This document shows, in pieces, positions 21,317 to 29,128 of a DNA stretch of 52,486 bases. The notes under the pieces are model-generated. The model was given only the letters and a program-made list of their open reading frames with translations, had not been told where the DNA came from and did not search any database. Source of the stretch: a virus; the IMG/VR virus record IMGVR_UViG_3300037070_006243, positions 1 to 52,486 of that record, one strand, 5' to 3'. A program made the translations under genes and the position numbers. The first letter of the stretch is position 1. The number at the start of each line of letters is the position of its first letter.

Positions 21317-22523
21317 ATTCACATCCTACCCCATCGACTCAATAACCATCCTCCGCGACGACCGACAGCGACGTGACCTCGAAGACGTCTCCGACCTAAC
21401 CACCTCCATCACCCGCATCGGCCTCGTAAACCCGATCGTAATCACCCCGGAGGGTGTACTCGTCGCCGGAGAGCGCCGTCTGACCGCCTGCCGCCTGCTC
21501 GGTTGGACCGCCATCCCAGCGCAGTACACCACCGACCTCGACGAGATCGAGCTCGAACTGATCGAACTCGAAGAGAACCTCCGCCGGAAAGACATATCCT
21601 GGCAGGAACAATGCACCGCGATCCGCCGTATGCACGATCGCCTCATTCAAAAGAACGGCAATGACTGGACGCAGGCACAAACAGCCGAGTACCTCGGACA
21701 TACAGAAGCATTGGTTCAACGCTACCTCTTCGTTGAAAAAGAGCTTTCCGCGGGAAACACTCTTGTCGCCTCTGCTTCTGGGATCGTCACGGCAACGAAT
21801 ATGGTCCGGCGAAAAGAAAGCCGCGCCGTTGCGGAGCTTATCCGAAATATTAACCCACCGCAACATGAAGGCCCGCCTATACTCAACCTCGACTTTTATC
21901 AATGGCTGGAGTCATATGAAGGACGGCCGTTTAATTTTCTACACTGTGACCCTCCGTATGGAATAAAGATGCAATCAGCGGCTGGGATGAATAAAGCTAA
22001 CCGGGAGCGGTACGCGGACAACCCCGAGGACTTCTTCAACTTCGTCCGCGCCATCCCGCGCATCCCGATTGAAGACTCCTGCCATATGATGCTTTGGTTT
22101 TCCATGACGTTCTATCCGTGGACGAAATTGGAGCTACATAACCAGGGGTGGATTGTGTCGCCGTTTCCACTCGTCTGGGGCAAGTCAGACAACCTCGGCA
22201 TAATGCCCGACCCCGACCATGAAGGGAGACGTAACTATGAAACCGCGTTCCTCTGTACTAAAGGTCAGCGTAAACTTGCGCAACCAGTCTCTAACATTTT
22301 CTGGGGAGCGCGTGGAGATGATCTTCACCCTTCCGTCAAACCTCGAGATATGCTTCGACATTTCCTCCGAATGTTTGTCGATTCTACAACCTCAATGCTC
22401 GACCCCACATGCGGATCGGGTAATGCTGTCCGAGTCAGCAAAGATATGGGTGCTTCCTTAGTCCTCGGACTTGAGCGCGATCCCGTCTTCCACCGCGACG
22501 CCGTGACATATTGGAGTGAATGA
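21303..22523 (+). CDS. ParB-domain/DNA methyltransferase fusion
   Basis: This is a 406-residue two-domain protein. Residues 1-115 are a ParB/Srx-type domain with LTTSITRIGLVNPIVIT and the GERRLTA signature (56-62), then an HTH-like stretch (TQAQTAEYLGHTEALVQRY). Residues about 195-406 are an amino-methyltransferase: DPPY at 216-219, TEH/HPSVKP-type loop (DDLHPSVKPRDML), and DPTCGSG at 367-373, i.e. motif IV before the SAM-binding motif I (beta-type order, N4-cytosine or N6-adenine). There is no paired endonuclease. It probably modifies phage DNA against host restriction or regulates by methylation. ATG at 21303. Confidence 0.9.
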   Translation: MPSGKFTSYPIDSITILRDDRQRRDLEDVSDLTTSITRIGLVNPIVITPEGVLVAGERRLTACRLLGWTAIPAQYTTDLDEIELELIELEENLRRKDISWQEQCTAIRRMHDRLIQKNGNDWTQAQTAEYLGHTEALVQRYLFVEKELSAGNTLVASASGIVTATNMVRRKESRAVAELIRNINPPQHEGPPILNLDFYQWLESYEGRPFNFLHCDPPYGIKMQSAAGMNKANRERYADNPEDFFNFVRAIPRIPIEDSCHMMLWFSMTFYPWTKLELHNQGWIVSPFPLVWGKSDNLGIMPDPDHEGRRNYETAFLCTKGQRKLAQPVSNIFWGARGDDLHPSVKPRDMLRHFLRMFVDSTTSMLDPTCGSGNAVRVSKDMGASLVLGLERDPVFHRDAVTYWSE

Positions 22524-22681
22524 TGGAAAAGCGCAAACCGATCTACGAAGAGGGTGAATGGTATCGCCGCGCCCGGGAACATGCGGAGCGAATGGCGGAA
22601 AAGGATGGGAAAATCCTCGTAGAGTTCGAGTGTGAGGTAGGAAAATCCCCACATGTCTACATTCTGAAGGACAAAGAATGA
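22523..22681 (+). CDS. Small protein, unknown
   Basis: This 52-residue protein (MEKRKPIYEEGEWYRRAREH) is charged, with a helix followed by a strand pair (ILVEFECEVGKSPHVYIL). Its ATG overlaps the methyltransferase stop, with a second in-frame ATG at 22520. Its stop overlaps the next ATG. No family was recognised. Confidence 0.55.
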   Translation: MEKRKPIYEEGEWYRRAREHAERMAEKDGKILVEFECEVGKSPHVYILKDKE

Positions 22682-23064
22682 AGAAACTTCTAATACTACT
22701 TCTCGCTTCCACTCCCGCCACCGCTCACGAAGCGCCGAAGGGGTGGCTTTACGAGGGTTCATGCTGTGCCGGCGACGACTGCCAACAGGTCGATTCCTCC
22801 GTAATGCACATTGTCCCCGGCGGTATCGCCCTCGTTATGAAAGCCGGAGACCACAAAAAGCTCGAGTCTGATATAACCTTCGACGCCACCCGTGTTCTTA
22901 AGCGGAGTAAGGATGAGTTCCTCCACGTGTGTTTGATTAAAATGGCCACCCCCAAACAGTGGCAGCCAACTCCCGACCAAGATCGAGACTACGTTTACAT
23001 GAAAGCGGCGGATGGTAGTTGGTACCGCCTCCTCTGCGTCTACATCCCGAAGGAGAATGGTTAA
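22678..23064 (+). CDS. Secreted Cys-rich protein, unknown
   Basis: This is a 128-residue protein with a signal peptide (MKKLLILLLASTPATAHE). The mature part begins APKGWLYEGSCCAGDDCQQV and has further Cys (HVCLIK, LLCVYIP), a likely disulfide-bonded periplasmic protein. The pattern matches small exported proteins widespread in alphaproteobacteria and their phages. The biochemical role is unknown. It overlaps the RTX gene by one base. Confidence 0.7.
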   Translation: MKKLLILLLASTPATAHEAPKGWLYEGSCCAGDDCQQVDSSVMHIVPGGIALVMKAGDHKKLESDITFDATRVLKRSKDEFLHVCLIKMATPKQWQPTPDQDRDYVYMKAADGSWYRLLCVYIPKENG

Positions 23065-23795
23065 TGGCTCTCGCTGCAAAAATTTGGAACGGTAACAGTC
23101 TTGCCAACATCATCTTCGGCACGCGCCACACGGGCAGCTACGAGGTGCTCGACGGCAAGGGAGGGAACGACCAGCTATACGGCGGCGGCGGTCCTGACTT
23201 CATCCTCGGCGGCACCGGGAACGATGTGCTCGACGGAGGTAACAATTTCGGAACCTCCACCACATTCCCCGGCAACACCTACATCCCCAACGTCGGCCGA
23301 GGGTTTAACGACACATATGCAGATCGCCTCTACGGTGGTCCCGGCAACGATGTTCTTCACGGCGGGCCGAGGAGTTACATGAACGGCGATGGCGTAGCCG
23401 ATGGTAATCCGCCTTTACAGATAGATCGAGGTGACGACTTTTTTGTCTTCCACGACGCCGGAGGGCAGGATTGGTTAAAACTTGGCGCCGGATATTCCCA
23501 CGTTTCGCAATTTGATTGGAGTGCAAAGCATCGGGATAAGATTAAAATGGTTGGCGGTGAAGATGCCTACGACGTGGTAAAAGTTTCAGCGCACCTAACT
23601 TCACAAGACAAAGACGGCAAAGGTGGTGTTTATCACCTAGATGATTTCTGGATAAGAGGAGATCACGGCGAGCGCGTGCGAATAACTCCAGAAAACAATG
23701 GGCACGGAACGGATGTTTATTTCCACAACAACAGTGGGACAACAGCCGAGGCGTTGACGGATATACAAACATTGACTGATCCTTGGTTTATATGA
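23064..23795 (+). CDS. RTX-type calcium-binding protein
   Basis: This is a 243-residue protein. Nonapeptide repeats are visible at about 28-62 (LDGKGGNDQLYGGGGPDFIL, then GGTGNDVLDGG) and about 87-105 (RLYGGPGNDVLHGG), the GGxGxDxLx pattern that binds calcium in parallel beta-rolls. The following DDFFVFHDAGGQDWLKLG and KHRDKIKMVGG segments match the end cap seen in secreted RTX proteins. There is no signal peptide and no catalytic domain, so this is a stand-alone beta-roll. It may be a virion decoration, an adhesion module or a cargo gene. ATG at 23064. Confidence 0.85.
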   Translation: MALAAKIWNGNSLANIIFGTRHTGSYEVLDGKGGNDQLYGGGGPDFILGGTGNDVLDGGNNFGTSTTFPGNTYIPNVGRGFNDTYADRLYGGPGNDVLHGGPRSYMNGDGVADGNPPLQIDRGDDFFVFHDAGGQDWLKLGAGYSHVSQFDWSAKHRDKIKMVGGEDAYDVVKVSAHLTSQDKDGKGGVYHLDDFWIRGDHGERVRITPENNGHGTDVYFHNNSGTTAEALTDIQTLTDPWFI

Positions 23796-23803
23796 GGTGC
23801 CCT

Positions 23804-24247
23804 ATGTTGCAATCTTCCTCCTCGTTCTATTCATCATCCTCAAACTCCTCAACCTCGTCCCGTAGTATACTAACCTCCGACGACATCATCTACATCCGCC
23901 GACTTATTCGTGAGGGGGTAAGTCATCGTCAAATAACTTCCCTTGTTCGAGTTGGTATGAGTAGGATTAAAAAAATCGCAATCGGCCAACTCTACCCCGA
24001 CCTTCCCGAGGTAATCCCCCTCCACGAATACGAACGGATTATGAAATTCAACAAAGGTATCCACGGCCGTTCTCACCGTTGTTATGCTCCATGGAAAACT
24101 CTTCCGCCAAAACTTCGTGAAGAATTTATCCGGTTAACAACCAGGAGCAGCAACAACCGCTACACCCATAACGAGGCGTATCGGAAGATCGGCCGAGCGG
24201 ACCTTATCAAATTGAGGATGGATCGGTGGAGTCGGAATGGTGATTGA
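23804..24247 (+). CDS. HTH protein
   Basis: This is a 147-residue protein. GAGGTG lies 6 nt before ATG 23804. Another ATG at 23792 overlaps the RTX stop. A Ser-rich N-terminus precedes an HTH (DDIIYIRRLIREGVSHRQIT with VRVGMSRIKKIAIGQ), like resolvase or NUMOD1-type helices. A second half (GRSHRCYAPWKTLPPKLREE with RSSNNRYTHNEAYRKIG) is basic. Possibly an HNH-homing-endonuclease relative lacking its catalytic domain, or a regulator. It lies just before the 24244 promoter. Confidence 0.55.
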   Translation: MLQSSSSFYSSSSNSSTSSRSILTSDDIIYIRRLIREGVSHRQITSLVRVGMSRIKKIAIGQLYPDLPEVIPLHEYERIMKFNKGIHGRSHRCYAPWKTLPPKLREEFIRLTTRSSNNRYTHNEAYRKIGRADLIKLRMDRWSRNGD

Positions 24248-24272
24248 CTTCTCTTTCCGCGGCGGGTATCAT
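24244..24272 (+). promoter_or_regulatory. Candidate promoter for replication genes
   Basis: TTGACT (24244-24249), 17 nt, TATCAT (24267-24272): near-consensus sigma-70 promoter. Element C begins right at its -10 end, so any protein bound there would cover the start site. It would transcribe the 24313-29128 genes (UDG-exonuclease, kinase, polymerase, ATPase). Confidence 0.6.
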
Positions 24273-24280
24273 ACACATTC

Positions 24281-24308
24281 CTGCATGATGCACCAATACA
24301 CATGGTCC
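24281..24308 (+). promoter_or_regulatory. 28-bp element, copy C
   Basis: TGCAT, TGCACC, ATACACAT and TCC at the shared spacing, with 22 of 28 identical to copy B. A further TACACA lies at 24272-24277, 17 nt upstream of TGCACC exactly as in copy A (TACACA at 7275, TACACC at 7292). It ends 4 nt before the start codon at 24313. Confidence 0.65.
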
Positions 24309-24312
24309 CACA

Positions 24313-24444
24313 ATGGCTAAAAAACCACTCGGCCCGCTCGCAAGATATGCATTCGGATACTCCGACAAGAAACCGGGATGGATGTATTGGGCAATCCATA
24401 TCGGAATGATAATCTTCCTTCTATACCGGTGCGTGCATGTATAG
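24313..24444 (+). CDS. Small membrane protein
   Basis: This 43-residue protein (MAKKPLGPLARYAFGYSDKK) has a basic N-terminus and one transmembrane helix (WMYWAIHIGMIIFLLYRC). The start is immediately behind element C, and it has no clear Shine-Dalgarno. It overlaps the UDG-exonuclease gene by 8 nt. Function unknown. Confidence 0.55.
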   Translation: MAKKPLGPLARYAFGYSDKKPGWMYWAIHIGMIIFLLYRCVHV

Positions 24445-25522
24445 ACCCATCCTCCTCGTCGGGGAAGCCTACGGCGAGGAAGAGGACCGGCGGAAAACCG
24501 CATTCGTCGGACCGTCCGGCCGTTTCTTAAACTGGCTTCTTTCCGACGCCGGGATCGAGGGCGGGCGGTACATGGAGGACAACCGTGGAAAATACATCGA
24601 CTGGTCCGCTTCCCACGAGGTCTACCCTACCAACTGTTTCAACCTCCGCCCCCGACCGACTAATAATATCTCTAATCTCTGCGGACCACGGAGCGAAGGA
24701 ATCGTGGGTCTACCGGCGCTGGAACCGGGACTTTACCTCCGGCGAGAATATCAGGTGGAGCTTGACCGGCTCTGGGCCGAAATCGAGCGCATTGACCCCA
24801 ACATCATTATCGCGTTGGGAAACACCGCACTACTCATCCTTACGGGTTCGAAGCTCCCCATCACAAAAAACCGTGGAAGTCTCACCACTACTTCCCGCGC
24901 GCGTGCGGATGGCACTCCGTGGAAGGTACTTCCGACCTTCCACCCGGCAAACGTTATTCGCGAGCGCAGCCAGCGTCCCATCGTAATCGCAGATTTGATG
25001 AAGGCGAAACGCCATGCCGCTATCCCCAAATTCACTCGTCCCTCTCGCAATATCTGGGTTGAACCGACACTTGAAGACCTTACTCGATTCGAACTCCTAC
25101 ACATACGCGATTTCGAAGAACCCTGCGCAGTCGATATCGAAACCGCTCGGGGGACAATCACCGAGATCGGTTTCGCTCCAAGTCGAGATGAGGCCCTTGT
25201 GGTCCCCTTCTACTCTCGAACCCACAAGGATGGTAATTACTGGCGTACTTCAGGAGAAGAGAGAACTGCGTGGCTTTGGGTCGCTCGTATACTCCGAAAT
25301 CTACGAAAACCGATTTTCCACAACGGTCTCTATGACATCTACTACCTATGGCGAGCAATGCAGCTGCCGGTCCCATTTGGTGGAGAGGATACGATGCTTC
25401 TTCACCACTCTCTTCAGCCGGAAATGAAGAAGGCGCTGGGGTTCTTGGCCACGATCTACACCGAGGAACCAAGCTGGAAGTTCATGCGGAAAGAAGTAGA
25501 CACAACGAAGACGGAGGATTGA
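24437..25522 (+). CDS. Uracil-DNA glycosylase fused to 3'-5' exonuclease front half
   Basis: This is a 361-residue protein with two domains. Residues 1-195 match family 4/5-like uracil-DNA glycosylases: motif 1 GEAYGEEED (9-17) with FVGPSGRFL, the ALGNTAL strand, and motif 2 TFHPANVIR (167-175). Residues about 225-361 are the front of a DnaQ-type proofreading exonuclease as in family A polymerases: Exo I D233-x-E235 (AVDIETARG) and Exo II N296...D300 (FHNGLYDIYYL), D318. The Exo III Tyr-Asp is missing and is found at the start of the polymerase gene at 26400. The two parts are separated by the kinase and DUF1937 genes. The protein likely removes uracil and proofreads at the fork. Confidence 0.85.
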   Translation: MYRPILLVGEAYGEEEDRRKTAFVGPSGRFLNWLLSDAGIEGGRYMEDNRGKYIDWSASHEVYPTNCFNLRPRPTNNISNLCGPRSEGIVGLPALEPGLYLRREYQVELDRLWAEIERIDPNIIIALGNTALLILTGSKLPITKNRGSLTTTSRARADGTPWKVLPTFHPANVIRERSQRPIVIADLMKAKRHAAIPKFTRPSRNIWVEPTLEDLTRFELLHIRDFEEPCAVDIETARGTITEIGFAPSRDEALVVPFYSRTHKDGNYWRTSGEERTAWLWVARILRNLRKPIFHNGLYDIYYLWRAMQLPVPFGGEDTMLLHHSLQPEMKKALGFLATIYTEEPSWKFMRKEVDTTKTED

Positions 25523-26071
25523 ATGATTATCGGAATCGCCGGGACCAAGGGCTCGGGGAAGGATACTATCGCGCTGCAATTGAAGAAGGAATATGAGTTC
25601 CACCATATCAAGTTCGCGGAACCGCTTAAGGAAATGCTTCGGGTTATCTTACAATATCGCGGAGCAAGTTTGCTCATGATCGACGCCATGCTAGAAGGGG
25701 ATCGGAAGGAGGTTCCGTCCGAATACTTCAGCGGACGTACTCCCCGCCACGCCATGCAAACCCTTGGAACTGAGTGGGGGAGGAACTGCATCGCCTCTGA
25801 TCTTTGGACTTCCATCGCCGCCGAGCGCACAGCGGCATTTGCAAAATTTGCAAACGTCGTGATCTCCGACATAAGGTTTCCGAATGAGGTGGAATGTGTG
25901 CATAAGCTCGGCGGAGAGGTTTGGCGGGTCATCCGCGATATGTCTCACCCCGCGGATCAGCATCCTTCGGAGATTCAGGTCGCAGGTCTTCACTGTGACT
26001 ACACTATCTACAACCTCGGCACGCTCGAACAACTCTATACAAAGATCACCAACCTTATGGTAAAGCCATGA
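25523..26071 (+). CDS. Deoxynucleoside monophosphate kinase
   Basis: This is a 182-residue kinase of the T4 gp1-type dNMP kinase family. The P-loop GTKGSGKDT is at 6-14, with the lid/base-binding pattern FAEPLKEML and RTPRHAMQTLGTEWGR, then VVISDIRFPNE (substrate-binding D and R). It phosphorylates dNMPs for DNA synthesis. It starts directly after the UDG-exonuclease stop and overlaps DUF1937 by ATGA. Together they interrupt the polymerase gene pair. Confidence 0.85.
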   Translation: MIIGIAGTKGSGKDTIALQLKKEYEFHHIKFAEPLKEMLRVILQYRGASLLMIDAMLEGDRKEVPSEYFSGRTPRHAMQTLGTEWGRNCIASDLWTSIAAERTAAFAKFANVVISDIRFPNEVECVHKLGGEVWRVIRDMSHPADQHPSEIQVAGLHCDYTIYNLGTLEQLYTKITNLMVKP

Positions 26072-26406
26072 TCTACCTCGCATCCCCCTACTCCAACCCC
26101 GATTTGGCAAAGATGCAACTCCGTTACGAGGTCGTTCGCGATCTAACCGCGAAACTTCTCAAGCGAGAGATATGGGTCTATTCCCCAATCGTACATTGCC
26201 ACGACCTTGCCGAACATAACGAAATGCCGAAGTCGTCCGAGTTCTGGTACAACTACAATGTGCATATGATGAGCCTCGCCGAACAGCTTTGGGTTCTTTA
26301 CATGGAGGGCACGGAAGAATCCAAAGGCATCGCCGGTGAAATCGCATGGTGGGAGGCTAACCGGTCTAAAGATACCCTCTCCTTCATCGTCGCCGACGCA
26401 TGGTAA
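26068..26406 (+). CDS. DUF1937-like protein
   Basis: This is a 112-residue protein opening with MIYLASPYSNPD, characteristic of DUF1937, a Rossmann-like family related to nucleoside 2-deoxyribosyltransferases. The conserved PIVHCHDLAE and SLAEQLWVLYMEGTEESKGI segments are present. A nucleotide-metabolism or base-exchange role is plausible from this relation and from its location between the dNMP kinase and polymerase genes. Stop and next ATG overlap (ATGGTAA). Confidence 0.8.
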   Translation: MIYLASPYSNPDLAKMQLRYEVVRDLTAKLLKREIWVYSPIVHCHDLAEHNEMPKSSEFWYNYNVHMMSLAEQLWVLYMEGTEESKGIAGEIAWWEANRSKDTLSFIVADAW

Positions 26407-27950
26407 GGGTAATCTCCACCGAAGACCTCCAACCCGGCCGGGCGATGGAGTCGTCCGACCTAACTTCATGGGTGTACAACGGGCTGGATTGCTGCGTTAC
26501 GCTGGAGATATACGATAGCTTAATCCCCCTCCTCGATCCACAAACAGTCGCCACCTACGAACTGGAAAAGGAACTCCAAGGCCCCGTCCTCGACATGAAT
26601 ATGTCCGGTATGCTCGTCGACAAACAAGAGTTGATGGAAGCTATCGGCTACATGACGGGACTTATTAACACCTACGAGCGGAACCTGAACCGCCTCTTCA
26701 CCGAAGGGTATGGGTTTGAAATAAACTGGCGCTCTCCGCAGCAACTCCAAACCTTCCTCTACGACTTCCTAAAACTCCCCCCGATTCGCAAGCGCAACGC
26801 CAAGGGCGGGTATTCCCGCACTGCCGACCGCGACGCGCTTGAGCGTCTTTCGATCTACCCCATCGTCTCCCCCGTCTGCGAGCATATGTTCGCGTTGCGA
26901 GATATGGCGAAGAAACTCGGCTTCCTTCAAACGGACATAGACACCGATGGATACATCCGCTCTTCCTATAACATCGCAGGTACAACCACGGGACGGCTGG
27001 CATCCGCGGAGTCCGCATTCGAAACCGGAAGCAATCTCCAAAATGTTGACCGACTACTGCGTCGTATCCTCATCGCTCCGGCGGGAAAGAAAATCTGTAC
27101 CATTGACTTGGAACAGGCAGACTCCCGTAATGTGGGGGCAATGTGTTGGAATAAGTTTCTCGCTGAACACGGATCCGCCTTCGCCGGGAGTTATCTGGGC
27201 GCGTGTGAGTCTGGAGACCTACATACCTCAGTTGTTCGAATGGGATGGCGAGATCTTAATTGGGGCGATGACGAACGGAACTTCCGTGCTGTTGCTGACG
27301 AAAACGCGTATCGAGATTATTCCTACCGGGACTTGGCTAAAAAGCTTGGACATGGTTCCAACTACTATGGCCAACCACCGACTATGGCAAAACACTCAAA
27401 ACTCCCTGTTGCTGTTGCAACGGATTTCCAAGCACTCTATTTTGAGGCATTTCCGTGTATTCCTCTCGGACATAAATGGGTTGAACGCGAGCTTAAGGCT
27501 GGTCGTCCTTTGGACACCCTTTTCGGACGGCGCCGCCGATTTTTTGGCGACCCAAACGACGATAAGACGCTTCGAGATGCGATCGCGTTCGTTGGACAAG
27601 GAAGCACCGCCGACGAAGCCAACCGCGGACTTCTTATGGTATGGAGGCAATGCAAAAGATTCCCCGGATTTCAGCTGATTGCGCAGGACCACGACTCGGT
27701 TTCCTTCTACTACGATGAAGAGACGGAGGATGAAATCGTTCCCTTCGCGTTGAAGTGTATGGAGGTTCATACCTACCTAGCCGGGGATCGGCCATTCTAC
27801 GTCCCCGGCGAGGCCAAGGTTGGATGGAACCGCGGAGACTACAGTGACTCCCCCGGAAAAAGACTAAACCTAGATGGAATGAAAAAATGGAAGAACGGGG
27901 ACTCGCGCAAGCGACAAGTCGGGCCGCGAGCAGCGTACAGCCTGAGGTAA
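26400..27950 (+). CDS. Family A DNA polymerase, polymerase half
   Basis: This is a 516-residue protein. It starts with the Exo III remnant YNGLDCCVTLEIY (26-38), i.e. the tail of an exonuclease domain. It then shows palm and fingers motifs: motif A DLEQADSR (236-243), motif B R310...K314 and HGSNYYG (318-324), and motif C HDS (431-433). The canonical acidic residues D236 and D432 are kept. The E of DYSQIELR is D here. A family A polymerase of about 500 residues without Exo I/II matches a split polymerase. It overlaps the next gene by 64 nt in another frame. ATG at 26400. Confidence 0.9.
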   Translation: MVRVISTEDLQPGRAMESSDLTSWVYNGLDCCVTLEIYDSLIPLLDPQTVATYELEKELQGPVLDMNMSGMLVDKQELMEAIGYMTGLINTYERNLNRLFTEGYGFEINWRSPQQLQTFLYDFLKLPPIRKRNAKGGYSRTADRDALERLSIYPIVSPVCEHMFALRDMAKKLGFLQTDIDTDGYIRSSYNIAGTTTGRLASAESAFETGSNLQNVDRLLRRILIAPAGKKICTIDLEQADSRNVGAMCWNKFLAEHGSAFAGSYLGACESGDLHTSVVRMGWRDLNWGDDERNFRAVADENAYRDYSYRDLAKKLGHGSNYYGQPPTMAKHSKLPVAVATDFQALYFEAFPCIPLGHKWVERELKAGRPLDTLFGRRRRFFGDPNDDKTLRDAIAFVGQGSTADEANRGLLMVWRQCKRFPGFQLIAQDHDSVSFYYDEETEDEIVPFALKCMEVHTYLAGDRPFYVPGEAKVGWNRGDYSDSPGKRLNLDGMKKWKNGDSRKRQVGPRAAYSLR

Positions 27951-29128
27951 GGGTGACAGACTGGCTAACCGCTTTCGCCGGGTTAACGCAGAGCTTGAAG
28001 ACACCGGACCTTTTTAAAAGATGGTCCGGTGTTTTCACGTTAGGCGCGGCTATGCAAAGGCGGGTATGGCTCCTATCCGATTCACGAGAGGTATTCCCCA
28101 ACCTATATGTATTCCTCTGCGCCCCGCCGGCGACTGGTAAGGGAGTTGCACTCGATCCGTGTACGGACCTTCTTACATCCCTCGAAGATCACTTCGTTGG
28201 TACTCGAAGCATGACCGCGGCGGCGCTCGCGGATGAGATAAACGAAGCAACGGTGTCCATCTTTGTGAACGGCGAGGGTGTGCAGTTCAACCCTCTTACA
28301 ATTATATCCGACGAGCTTGGCGTTTTTCTCCCCGTCTACGACGCGATTATGATGTCGCGCCTTACCGATGTTTACGACTGTAAGGGGTACTCCGAACGCA
28401 CCCGAGGCGGGGATCGCATCACCGTAGACAAAGCTCACCTATCCCTGATCGCCGGTTGCACTCCGGCACGACTCCAAAACATGCTCCCCGACGGTGCCTG
28501 GAACGAGGGTTTCATGTCCCGCGTAATCTTAGTCTACGGAAGCTTTGATGAAAACCGAATGATTTCTGAAGAACGATCTAACTACTCTCCGGGTATGTTC
28601 AACGTTCTTCGGGATGAATTAATATCCCGCACCTCACGCTATGGCCGGGTGCGATGGTCCGCCGAAGGCTTAGAGGCCGCGAATGTGTGGATGCGAGCCA
28701 AAATGGCACCGCGCCCACAGCATCCAAAACTCGTCTTCTACAACGGACGACGACATTGGAACTTTATGAAGCTAGTTCTAATCTTCTGCATATCCAGAAA
28801 CGGAGACCTCGTAAACGCAGATGATGTACTGAATGCGCAGGACCTACTATTGGAAACCGAGACGTACATGTCCGATGCGTTCAAAGCGATGCGTTCGGGC
28901 GGGGATCAAGAGGTCATGGAAGAACTCTACCACTGGCTATACACGCTCGGGGTCAAAGATAACCAACCCCGAGCACGTATGTATCTTGTCCGATTCCTCG
29001 CCGAACGCGTCCCTGCTCATGCTATTGAGAGGATCATCCTCGCCATGCTTGGAGGAGGAATGATAACAGAGGAACAGGTGAAGAATATCGGCCCGTGCTA
29101 CCGCGCAGCAAAGTTGGATATAGAATGA
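27887..29128 (+). CDS. DUF3987-like AAA ATPase, candidate replicative helicase
   Basis: This is a 413-residue protein. It has a Walker A-like PPATGKG near residues 80-86, a Walker B-like LTIISDELG near 143-151, and a following sensor-like region (LSLIAGCTPARLQNML). This is the pattern of DUF3987/primase-helicase C-terminal ATPases. The N-terminal 40 residues are low-complexity. No primase catalytic domain is visible. It ends the rightward unit at TGA 29128, abutting the leftward 29129 gene. The likely role is fork unwinding or loading of polymerase. Confidence 0.7.
   Translation: MEERGLAQATSRAASSVQPEVRVTDWLTAFAGLTQSLKTPDLFKRWSGVFTLGAAMQRRVWLLSDSREVFPNLYVFLCAPPATGKGVALDPCTDLLTSLEDHFVGTRSMTAAALADEINEATVSIFVNGEGVQFNPLTIISDELGVFLPVYDAIMMSRLTDVYDCKGYSERTRGGDRITVDKAHLSLIAGCTPARLQNMLPDGAWNEGFMSRVILVYGSFDENRMISEERSNYSPGMFNVLRDELISRTSRYGRVRWSAEGLEAANVWMRAKMAPRPQHPKLVFYNGRRHWNFMKLVLIFCISRNGDLVNADDVLNAQDLLLETETYMSDAFKAMRSGGDQEVMEELYHWLYTLGVKDNQPRARMYLVRFLAERVPAHAIERIILAMLGGGMITEEQVKNIGPCYRAAKLDIE

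Noticed and set aside
25523-26406. Intron or intein interrupting the polymerase
   Set aside because: The insert is two ordinary genes with their own starts and stops, coupled by overlaps. No splice-site or intein motifs are present.
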